From the NCBI GenBank assembly GCA_023336855.1, contig JAMBLK010000026.1:1-11661 (forward strand): a stretch of 11,661 nt of DNA, in the 5' to 3' direction. The stretch is from Actinomycetes bacterium (GTDB taxonomy: Bacteria > Actinomycetota > Acidimicrobiia > Spongiisociales > UBA5794). Numbering within the stretch: the stretch's first letter is position 1; each line of letters begins with the position of its first letter. Of the stretch, positions 1 to 5,346 are shown piece after piece. The notes under the pieces are model-generated. The model made no database searches, was not told the origin of the DNA, and saw only the letters and a list, made by a program, of their open reading frames with translations. A program made the translations under genes and the position numbers.

Positions 1-24
1 CTCAGTACCGACTGCGCAGCGGTC

Positions 25-258
25 CTACAGCCTGATAACCGGGCAGGTCAGCGTTCGGACGATGCCCTCGACTGGTTGGACCGATGCGACGACGAGTTGG
101 CCGAGTGCGTCGACGTCCGTGGCTTCAACGAACACCACCACGTCGTAGGGGCCGGTCACGGCTTCCGTTGAGATCACACCCGGTAATCCGCGGATGCCTC
201 CTGCAACGTCTGCGGCGCGGCCGGTGTCGGTCTGGATCAATATGTACGCTCGAACCAA
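25..258 (-). CDS. Stand-alone Lrp/AsnC ligand-binding (RAM) domain protein
   Basis: This 77-residue protein matches the effector-binding (RAM) half of Lrp/AsnC regulators and has no helix-turn-helix. In the full regulators the domain oligomerises and binds amino acids or related small molecules. Visible hallmarks are the opening VRAYILIQTDTGRA, the central GLPGVISTEAVTGPYDVVV and the closing VEGIVRTLTCPVIRL, in the expected beta-alpha-beta order. I start it at TTG 258 because a perfect AGGAGG lies 5 nt upstream and the family consensus begins at this point. The ATGs at 285 and 294 overlap or precede the likely -10 box and add 9-12 residues without family similarity. Without a DNA-binding domain it cannot act as a classical repressor alone; it may be a ligand-sensing partner. 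In other actinobacteria such genes sit near thiL and rpmB, as I recall. The ligand is unknown. Confidence 0.87.
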   Translation of the reverse strand: MVRAYILIQTDTGRAADVAGGIRGLPGVISTEAVTGPYDVVVFVEATDVDALGQLVVASVQPVEGIVRTLTCPVIRL

Positions 259-263
259 GTTTT

Positions 264-269
264 CCTCCT
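264..269 (-). promoter_or_regulatory. Strong SD that fixes a TTG start
   Basis: On the minus strand AGGAGG is followed by AAAAC and then TTG at 258. It is the only good ribosome-binding site for the RAM-domain gene and decides in favour of the TTG over the two upstream in-frame ATGs. Confidence 0.8.
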
Positions 270-283
270 CGCGTCGTGAGGCC

Positions 284-289
284 ATTGTA
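284..289 (-). promoter_or_regulatory. Candidate -10 box of the RAM-domain gene
   Basis: Read on the minus strand this is TACAAT, five of six matches to TATAAT. Transcription would begin near 277, giving a leader of about 19 nt that contains the AGGAGG. No convincing -35 hexamer lies 16-18 bp upstream (TCCCCC is found there), so promoter strength is uncertain. The box overlaps the ATG that opens the longer reading frame, which argues against that start. Confidence 0.5.
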
Positions 290-314
290 ACCAAGCGGTA
301 CGAAGAGGGGGAGA

Positions 315-385
315 CAGACAGCAGACAGCTGCCAGCGACCAGCGACCAGCAGAAACGACTACCGAAGACTCAGTACTCAGTACCC
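315..385. repeat. Cluster of three different heptamer tandem repeats
   Basis: Three two-copy heptamer repeats follow each other: CAGACAG at 315-328, GCGACCA at 335-348 with partial flanking copies, and CTCAGTA at 369-382. They fill most of the gap between the cold-shock-like gene and the RAM-domain gene. In the sense of the upstream (minus-strand) gene the last one reads GGTACTGAGTACTGAGT and contains that gene's TGA stop at 377-379. The sequence is clearly non-random; its function is unknown. Confidence 0.8.
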
Positions 386-589
386 GTCGGCGCCGAAGCG
401 GAGGTCGCGGGCGTAGAGGCGGCCATCGTCTTCGTCGGTTTCGAAGATCACACGCTGGCCTTGACGGAGCATGCGGAACATGGACCCGTCGAGCGATCCT
501 GGGCGGAGATAGACCTCAGAGCGGTCGTCGTCTCGCATGATCACACCGACCCCCGACTTCGGGTCGTAGATCTTGACGAAACCTTGCAC
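377..589 (-). CDS. Divergent cold-shock-domain-like small protein
   Basis: The 70-residue product aligns with the cold-shock (OB-fold) domain, as in QGFVKIYDPKSGVGVIMRDD and the later FRMLRQGQRVIFETDEDDGR. The family binds single-stranded RNA or DNA through stacked aromatics. Here the usual RNP1 KGFGFI is SGVGVI, the RNP2-like VFVH is EVYLR, and the usual KWF is KIY, so most stacking aromatics are missing. It may therefore bind nucleic acid weakly or bind protein instead. The GTG start at 589 lies 4 nt after the rpmB stop, with GAAGG at 599-603 upstream, so the two genes are probably co-transcribed and coupled. The reading frame is open to 862, but that extension runs antiparallel through rpmB's coding DNA in another frame and adds low-complexity residues. 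The last two codons lie in or next to a tandem repeat. The gene is probably real; its role is unproven. Confidence 0.72.
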   Translation of the reverse strand: MQGFVKIYDPKSGVGVIMRDDDRSEVYLRPGSLDGSMFRMLRQGQRVIFETDEDDGRLYARDLRFGADGY

Positions 590-593
590 GGCG

Positions 594-782
594 CTAGACC
601 TTCTCGACCTTGCCGGCCTTGATGCATGACGTGCAGACGCGAATGCGCTTGGAGTTGCTTCCGTCGCGAACGCGAACACGCTGGATGTTGGGGAGCCACC
701 GGCGACTGGAGCGTTTGTGGGAGAAGCTGACTTGCTTACCGAACCACGGTTCTTTGGCGCAGATTGCACACCGATATGACAT
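594..782 (-). CDS. rpmB: 50S ribosomal protein L28
   Basis: L28 is a small basic protein of the large ribosomal subunit. The 62-residue product starts MSYRCAICAK and has the family core SFSHKRSSRRWLPNIQRV. Cys5-x2-Cys8 and Cys50-x2-Cys53 form the zinc ribbon of the Cys-containing (C+) type, the form usually made when zinc is plentiful; actinobacteria often carry a zinc-free paralogue elsewhere. The length is typical for the family. An AGGAGGT at 791-797 sits 8 nt before the ATG. The gene is transcribed divergently from recG across 86 bp, and a cold-shock-domain-like gene follows after 4 nt. Many actinobacteria have a DAK-domain (fatty-acid kinase-like) gene between rpmB and recG, as I recall; here there is none. 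Confidence 0.96.
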   Translation of the reverse strand: MSYRCAICAKEPWFGKQVSFSHKRSSRRWLPNIQRVRVRDGSNSKRIRVCTSCIKAGKVEKV

Positions 783-868
783 GTGGGGGAACCTCCTGAG
801 GTGACCTTGGAGGCTAGCAGTCTCCCGCGTACATCGAACTTGGGTTCTCGAAGCGCCATCATGGTGCT
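783..868. promoter_or_regulatory. Divergent rpmB/recG promoter region
   Basis: These 86 bp must carry any local signals for rpmB (minus) and recG (plus). For recG a weak candidate is TTGGAG at 807-812, 17 bp, then TACATC at 830-835. For rpmB a weak candidate, read on the minus strand, is TTCGAT, about 16 bp, then TAGCCT, which fits the TANNNT pattern of actinobacterial -10 boxes. The rpmB SD (AGGAGGT) is at 791-797. Neither promoter is strong by eye. recG has no clear SD. A minimal frame ATG-GTG-CTG-TGA at 861-872 overlaps its GTG start. Confidence 0.35.
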
Positions 869-3064
869 GTGACCACCAGCAACGATCAGTCCCGCGGGCG
901 ATCGCTCGCGTACTTGCTCAACGATGTGCCGATCGATCGAGTCAAGGGCGTCGGCCCCAAGACAGCGAAGAAGTTGACCGACGCGGGCATCGCGTCGGTC
1001 GGGCAGTTGCTACTCCATGTTCCGCGTCGCTATCTCGACCGTTCGCAACTCTTCGACCTGTCATCTGTTCCCCTCGGCGAGGAAGTGACGGTCGGCGGTG
1101 TGGTGCAGCACGTCTCCAGCCGACGGATCTCGAGAAACCGCACGATGATCCAGGCGACGATCGGCGACGGGACGAGCACTCTCAAAGCCGTTTGGTTCAA
1201 CCCGTATCTGAGGATCCGGGAGGGCGAAGAGGTGGCGCTGTCGGGAAAGGTCGAGAGATTCGGACGGACCCTCCAGATGAAGTCTCCAGACCTCGATCGA
1301 CTCGGTGATGAGGAGTCACTCGTGACGGGGCGAGTTGTTCCGGTGCATCCCAGCGTTGGCAGATTCACTCCCTTCAAGTTTCGCGCAGCGATAGATAACG
1401 CCTTGAGACGTTCGCAGCCGATCACGGAGGTCATCCCCGAGGAGATACTGAGTCGACTGGGTCTCATCGGCCGGGACGACGCGTTCTCGAATGTTCACTT
1501 CCCACAAGACATCGAGGGTGCCAACCGTGCTCGCCAACGGTTCATCTTCGACGAGTTCCTGCGTATCCAGATGGCCTTCAAGACACGGGCGTACGACGAC
1601 TTCGAGTCCCAGAGGGGCGTATCCAATTCGGAGCAGGGCGATCTGTACGCCCGGTTCGAAGATGCCCTCCCGTTTCGGCTGACAGCCGATCAAGACAAGG
1701 CGATCAAGGAGATTCTCGACGACATGGTGAGTCCCCGGCCGATGCACCGACTCCTGCAGGGTGAGGTTGGTTCAGGGAAGACCGTTGTCGTGATTCTCTC
1801 GCTCCTCACGTCCGTCGAGAGCGACCATCAGGGAGCCGTCATGGCACCGACCGAGGTGCTTGCTGCACAGCACTATCTGGGAACGGAGCTCGCGCTCGCA
1901 GACGCCGGGCTTGCGCCCCCGATCCTGGACATCGGTGAAGGTGACACGCCCTCGCTCTTCCACACCGAGCCGATGGCCACGCGAGGCGTTCGAATCGGAC
2001 TCTTCACGGCCAGCAAGGTGACCACGAATTTCGTGCTCGGCGACATCTCGCGGGCCAAGGGACTCGAGTGGCTCCGGGACGGGACCATCGACATCGCGTT
2101 CGGTACACAGGCGCTGATCCAGTCAGATGTCGAGTTCCACTCGCTGGGCATAGCGGTGGTCGATGAACAGCACCGGTTCGGAGTCGAGCAGCGGGTTGTG
2201 CTGCGTGACAAGAACGACGGCGAGGGCGTTCCCGACCTCCTCCTGATGACGGCGACGCCGATTCCGCGAACCCTCGCCATGACGCTGTACGGCGATCTGG
2301 ACGTCTCGACGATCATGGAAATGCCTTCCGGGCGCGTTGACGTTCTGACGGATGCGGTCCCGGAGTCGGCCGACTCCCTGGTCGACCGGCGTATACGCGA
2401 CACGGTGGGCGAGGGGAGGCAGGTGTTCGTCGTCTGTCCTCTCATCGACGACTCCGACAAGATCGAGGCGAGATCCGCGACCGCCGAGTTCGCGAGACTG
2501 AAGGCGTCACTTCCCGGTGTTCGGTGCGACCTGCTCCATGGCCAGATGCGGTCCGATGAGAAAGCGGCGGTGATGCACCGGGTCAGAGCCGGGGATATCG
2601 ACGTTCTGGTGTCGACGACCGTGATCGAGGTCGGAATCGACGTTCCGAATGCCACGCTCATGGTCATCAGGAACGCCGATCGGTTCGGTCTGAGCCAGCT
2701 CCACCAACTCCGGGGGCGGGTCGGGAGAGGGCAGCACGCAGGTGCCTGTTTGCTGGCGGCGGATCCTGCCACTCCAGACGGCGAACGGCGGATCGAGGCG
2801 ATGGTTGGATCGAACGATGGATTCGAACTTGCTCAGATCGATCTCGAGATCCGCGGCCAGGGAACCGTGTTCGGCGGCACGCAGTCGGGCGCAGCAGACC
2901 TGCAGCTTGGGGATATTCTCCGGGACCGCGAGCTTCTGAAGAGCGCACATGACGTTGCCGATCAGGCGGTGAAGACCGATCCGAACAGCGAATTCGTCGG
3001 AGCCGTGATGCACGAGGCGGCGTTGTTGTTCGGGGATGCGGCAGAATGGCTTACGAGGAGTTGA
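869..3064 (+). CDS. recG: ATP-dependent DNA helicase RecG
   Basis: RecG is a superfamily 2 double-stranded DNA translocase that reverses stalled forks and processes branched DNA. The 731-residue product has the full layout. An HhH-like start (IDRVKGVGPKTAKKL, about 22-36) leads into the OB-fold wedge domain (about 70-145). Walker A GEVGSGKT is at 298-305, DEQH at 432-435, TATPIPRTLAMTLYGD at 461-476, motif V TTVIEVGIDVPNA at 583-595 and motif VI QLHQLRGRVGRG at 610-621. The TRG-like C-terminal region includes GFELAQIDLEIRGQG at 651-665. Motif Ic reads GTQALIQ (412-418) where most RecG proteins have GTHAL. The segment at about 340-380 looks longer than in E. coli. The GTG start at 869 is the first in frame and gives a normal length, but its SD is poor. 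The stop is 1 nt before rsmD, so recG probably heads the operon. Confidence 0.97.
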   Translation: MTTSNDQSRGRSLAYLLNDVPIDRVKGVGPKTAKKLTDAGIASVGQLLLHVPRRYLDRSQLFDLSSVPLGEEVTVGGVVQHVSSRRISRNRTMIQATIGDGTSTLKAVWFNPYLRIREGEEVALSGKVERFGRTLQMKSPDLDRLGDEESLVTGRVVPVHPSVGRFTPFKFRAAIDNALRRSQPITEVIPEEILSRLGLIGRDDAFSNVHFPQDIEGANRARQRFIFDEFLRIQMAFKTRAYDDFESQRGVSNSEQGDLYARFEDALPFRLTADQDKAIKEILDDMVSPRPMHRLLQGEVGSGKTVVVILSLLTSVESDHQGAVMAPTEVLAAQHYLGTELALADAGLAPPILDIGEGDTPSLFHTEPMATRGVRIGLFTASKVTTNFVLGDISRAKGLEWLRDGTIDIAFGTQALIQSDVEFHSLGIAVVDEQHRFGVEQRVVLRDKNDGEGVPDLLLMTATPIPRTLAMTLYGDLDVSTIMEMPSGRVDVLTDAVPESADSLVDRRIRDTVGEGRQVFVVCPLIDDSDKIEARSATAEFARLKASLPGVRCDLLHGQMRSDEKAAVMHRVRAGDIDVLVSTTVIEVGIDVPNATLMVIRNADRFGLSQLHQLRGRVGRGQHAGACLLAADPATPDGERRIEAMVGSNDGFELAQIDLEIRGQGTVFGGTQSGAADLQLGDILRDRELLKSAHDVADQAVKTDPNSEFVGAVMHEAALLFGDAAEWLTRS

Positions 3065-3065
3065 G

Positions 3066-3602
3066 ATGAGGATCATCGCAGGAGAAGCAAAGGGGCGCCG
3101 GCTCGCGGCGCCGCGTTCGGGCACCCGCCCATTCACCGGTCGGGCGAAGGAGGCCGTGTTCTCATCCCTGCACGCCCGCGTCGGTGGCGCTGCGGTGCTG
3201 GATCTCTTCGCAGGGAGCGGATCGCTCGGGCTCGAAGCCCTGAGCCGGGGCGCCGACTCGGTGATGTTCGTCGAACAGGATCGTGATGCCGTAACGGTGA
3301 TCGCGGCGAACGTCGATGCTGTCGGACTCGGCGGAACGATCGTACGGCGCGACGTCGAAGCCTTTCTGAAGAGCGACGGTGGCATCTATGACCTCGTCTT
3401 CGTCGACCCCCCGTACGCCTTCGAAGATGGTGAAGTAGAGAACATTCTGGCGCTCGTCACCGACCGTATCGCGGATCACGGAACGGTCATCCTCCACCGC
3501 CGATTTGGGGGAACGGCACCCGAATCGGATAACCTGCAGTGCACCGACCGGAAACGGTACGGTGACAGCGAGATCTGGATCTTCGAAAAGGAGCAGTTGT
3601 GA
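3066..3602 (+). CDS. rsmD: 16S rRNA (guanine(966)-N2)-methyltransferase RsmD
   Basis: RsmD uses S-adenosylmethionine to methylate G966 of 16S rRNA during 30S assembly. The 178-residue product shows the family N-terminus MRIIAGEAKGRRLAAP, the RPFTGRAKEAVFSSL segment at 21-35 (usually RPTTDR.REALF), the SAM-binding LDLFAGSGSLGLEAL at 45-59, an acidic residue after strand 2 (E70) and the catalytic DPPYAF at 114-119. I start it at ATG 3066: it lies one base after the recG stop with GAGGAG just upstream and matches the family start. An upstream in-frame start at 3036 lies within recG and adds ten unrelated residues. The stop overlaps the coaD start as GTGA. The rsmD-coaD pairing is very common in bacteria. 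Confidence 0.96.
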   Translation: MRIIAGEAKGRRLAAPRSGTRPFTGRAKEAVFSSLHARVGGAAVLDLFAGSGSLGLEALSRGADSVMFVEQDRDAVTVIAANVDAVGLGGTIVRRDVEAFLKSDGGIYDLVFVDPPYAFEDGEVENILALVTDRIADHGTVILHRRFGGTAPESDNLQCTDRKRYGDSEIWIFEKEQL

Positions 3603-4072
3603 CGGTGGCGCTCGTCCCGGGTAGTTTCGATCCTCCGACCAACGGACACCTCGACGTCATCGAGCGTTGTGCGGGCATCTTCAGTGATGTGGTCGTCGGG
3701 ATCATCAAGAACCCTTCGAAGGTCTACCTCTTTGATGAAGCCGAACGAACCGAGATGCTCACCGATCTCTGTTCAGGTTGGGAGAACGTTCGAATCGGGT
3801 TGTTCGGCGGGCTCCTCGTCGACTACGCGAAACAGGTCGATGCCGACGTGGTCGTCAAGGGATTGAGGGCGATCACCGACTTCGACTACGAATTCCAGAT
3901 GTCACAGATGAATCGCCACCTGTCCGGGATCGTCACGCTGTTCGTGGCGACCAAGCCTGAGTACGGCTACTTGTCGTCTTCGCTGGTCAAGGAGGTATAC
4001 CGTCTCGGTGGAGCGGTTGATGCACTCGTGCCAGCGAGCGTCGCCGCCGCGTTGAAGGAGCGTTACGTATGA
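3599..4072 (+). CDS. coaD: Phosphopantetheine adenylyltransferase (PPAT)
   Basis: PPAT transfers AMP from ATP to 4'-phosphopantetheine to make dephospho-CoA, the penultimate step of coenzyme A synthesis, and acts as a cytosolic hexamer. The 157 residues are close to the usual 159-165. Visible hallmarks are ALVPGSFDPPTNGHLDVI (4-21) with the nucleotidyltransferase T/HxGH motif as T14-N-G-H17, the phosphopantetheine-site segment VVVKGLRAITDFDYEFQM (84-101) and YGYLSSSLVKEV (122-133), the ISSS/T-like nucleotide motif. The GTG start at 3599 overlaps the rsmD stop by 4 nt and has AAGGAG 5 nt upstream. The stop overlaps the next gene's start as ATGA, so translation is probably coupled in both directions. 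Confidence 0.97.
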   Translation: MTVALVPGSFDPPTNGHLDVIERCAGIFSDVVVGIIKNPSKVYLFDEAERTEMLTDLCSGWENVRIGLFGGLLVDYAKQVDADVVVKGLRAITDFDYEFQMSQMNRHLSGIVTLFVATKPEYGYLSSSLVKEVYRLGGAVDALVPASVAAALKERYV

Positions 4073-4593
4073 CCATGGAACACCCCGACCATCCCCAGCC
4101 GCCGCCACCCGTCCCCGGCCGGCTGCTCGACTCGATCGAGAACCTGATGATCGAGATCGAGAACGCGCGCCAGGTTCCGTTGTCGAACAGTGTGATGATC
4201 AACCAGGACGAGATGCTCGACGTCCTCGCCGGGATACAGAGCTCCCTGCCGGAAGAGCTGCGTGCGGCACGCTGGATGGTGCGTGAGCGCGAGGCATACA
4301 TAGCTCGAACGAACGAGAAGGCCCGCGAGGTTCTCTCGGACGCCAAGCAGCGATCCGAGCAGATGGTCTCGGAGTCCTACATCGTCCAGGAGGCGGTTGA
4401 GGAGGCGAACACTCTCGTCCGCAACGCGGAGACCGAAGCTCGGAGGATCCGCCTCGAGTCCGAGGACTTCGCAGAGCGGCACCTCGCCGAAGCCGAGCAG
4501 GTTCTCGCCGAGCTCCTCCGCTACGTCCGAGAAGCCAGAGCCGAGCTCCACCAGACCCTGCCCGCCCAGCCAGAACCACCGGTTTCTCAGTAG
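4069..4593 (+). CDS. sepIVA: SepIVA-like DivIVA-family septation protein (short form)
   Basis: The 174-residue, largely helical product has a Pro-rich N-terminus (PPPPVP at 11-16). A DivIVA-like head follows (RLLDSIENLMIEIENARQVP, then the LSNSVMINQDEMLDVLAGIQ region). From about residue 56 it is a charged coiled coil rich in Glu, Arg and Ala up to the ELLRYVREARAEL region. From memory, the head and the C-terminal QEAVEEANTLVRNAETEARRI segment both resemble mycobacterial SepIVA (about 245 aa), an essential septation factor encoded just upstream of a DUF177 gene and rnc. This protein lacks roughly 70 residues of SepIVA's middle coiled coil. The ATG overlaps the coaD stop (ATGA) with GAAGGAG 8 nt upstream; ATG 4075 is an alternative. 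Automatic pipelines may label it as an ATP synthase b-like or DivIVA protein. The stop lies inside a palindromic repeat. The family call is firm; its function as a SepIVA orthologue is inference. Confidence 0.75.
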   Translation: MTMEHPDHPQPPPPVPGRLLDSIENLMIEIENARQVPLSNSVMINQDEMLDVLAGIQSSLPEELRAARWMVREREAYIARTNEKAREVLSDAKQRSEQMVSESYIVQEAVEEANTLVRNAETEARRIRLESEDFAERHLAEAEQVLAELLRYVREARAELHQTLPAQPEPPVSQ

Positions 4594-4632
4594 TGAGTAC
4601 TGAGTACTCACTACGTAGTACCCAGTACTGAC
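4590..4632. repeat. Stop-codon-spanning palindrome with GAGTACT repeats
   Basis: Bases 4590-4601 (GTAGTGAGTACT) and 4603-4614 (AGTACTCACTAC) are perfect 12-bp inverted arms around one central G. Tandem GAGTACT lies at 4595-4608, and a second looser unit (AGTACCCAGTACT) follows at about 4617-4629. The sepIVA stop TAG (4591-4593) is inside the left arm. No T-run follows, so it is not a classical intrinsic terminator, and the same-strand DUF177 gene starts only 45 nt after sepIVA ends. It may act as an mRNA stability or attenuation element, or be a repeat insertion. Confidence 0.85.
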
Positions 4633-4637
4633 CTCCC

Positions 4638-5141
4638 ATGATTCGTTCTCCGTTTCTTGTTGACGTCTCCGACATGCTCGGGCGGGACGTTCCTGCTCGC
4701 TCTGTCGTCATCGATGTTGTCGTGGACTGGGCACTGCAGATGAGCAAGATCATGGTCGAGCCGCCTCTGGTCGCAGACCTGGCGGTTGCGCCGATTCCCG
4801 GCGGGATCCTCGTGCGCGGCGAGGTCTGCTACGCCGTCGAGCACGCGTGTCGTCGGTGTCTCACCGACTTCATCGATGATGGCTGCAGCCCGGTCGCGGG
4901 CCTGTTCGAAATCGACCCCGGCGAGGATGCATACCCGATCGATGGCACCACGATCGACCTGGAACCGTTCCTCCGCGACGAGACGCTGCTCGGGTTGCCG
5001 CTGCTCCCTCTCTGCGAAGAATCGTGTGAGGGAGTTGTGACTACAGCAGGAATAGACTTGAATACTGAGTCCTCGGACGATTCGGACGACACCGGCTCAC
5101 CGTTCGCCGTACTGCGCGACCTTCTCCCGCCCGAGGACTGA
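4638..5141 (+). CDS. yceD: DUF177/YceD-family protein
   Basis: DUF177 (YceD) proteins are encoded immediately upstream of rpmF in most bacteria; a role in ribosomal RNA or L32 biogenesis has been proposed. The 167-residue product has the family start (FLVDVSDMLGRD), the middle GGILVRGEV then HACRRCLTDF (C71-x2-C74), and the C-terminal LPLLPLCEESCEGV (C126-x3-C130). The usual second half of that C-terminal motif, GLCPxCG, reads GVVTTAG, so the last Cys pair of the presumed zinc site is gone. An acidic tail follows (SSDDSDD, about 145-151). The ATG at 4638 has no recognisable SD: the 44 nt before it are repeat sequence and CCTCCC. It could be translated from a leaderless transcript or by readthrough from sepIVA, but I see no clear -10 box. 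The rpmF ATG follows 21 nt after the stop. Confidence 0.86.
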   Translation: MIRSPFLVDVSDMLGRDVPARSVVIDVVVDWALQMSKIMVEPPLVADLAVAPIPGGILVRGEVCYAVEHACRRCLTDFIDDGCSPVAGLFEIDPGEDAYPIDGTTIDLEPFLRDETLLGLPLLPLCEESCEGVVTTAGIDLNTESSDDSDDTGSPFAVLRDLLPPED

Positions 5142-5162
5142 CGAAACAAACGAGGTTTCCTG

Positions 5163-5339
5163 ATGGCCGTCCCGAAGAAGAAGATGTCGCGGTCCCGCAC
5201 CCGCCGCCGCAAGGCGCAGTGGAAGGTGTCGAGTCCCACGCTGGCTACCTGCTCACGCTGTGGTGCCAAGCACATTCCGCACCGCGTGTGCCAGGAATGC
5301 GGTACTTACAACGGTCGCGAGATCATCGCAGAAGCCTGA
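5163..5339 (+). CDS. rpmF: 50S ribosomal protein L32
   Basis: L32 is a small zinc-ribbon protein of the large ribosomal subunit. I translated this short gene by hand: 58 residues starting MAVPKKKMSRSRTRRRKAQW, with Cys30-x2-Cys33 (CSRC) and Cys43-x2-Cys46 (CQEC) forming the zinc ribbon, and ending NGREIIAEA. MAVPK(K/R)K and the basic run are diagnostic, and the length is normal (about 56-65). GAGGT at 5152-5156 lies 6 nt before the ATG. It sits in the classic order DUF177-rpmF-plsX, which couples a ribosomal protein with lipid synthesis, and plsX begins 7 nt after its stop. Both zinc pairs are intact, so this is the C+ form. It is below common ORF length cut-offs and easy to miss. Confidence 0.97.
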   Translation: MAVPKKKMSRSRTRRRKAQWKVSSPTLATCSRCGAKHIPHRVCQECGTYNGREIIAEA

Positions 5340-5346
5340 CCGCGCG

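Noticed and set aside
315..385. CRISPR-like array
   Set aside because: Units are 7 bp with no spacers and only two copies of each; no cas genes nearby.
377..862. Long form of the cold-shock-like gene starting at 862
   Set aside because: The first 91 codons cover rpmB in a different frame and resemble no protein; the GTG at 589 has a plausible SD and marks the start of similarity.
1873..2772. 299-codon open frame antisense to recG
   Set aside because: Lies opposite a fully recognisable helicase; Ser/Arg-rich shadow translation with no domain or SD.
3036..3065. N-terminal extension of rsmD inside recG
   Set aside because: ATG 3066 has GAGGAG nearby and matches the family N-terminus MRIIAG.
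5260..5346. N-terminal extension of plsX from GTG 5260
   Set aside because: It lies within rpmF in another frame and adds residues not found in PlsX; ATG 5347 starts the family consensus.
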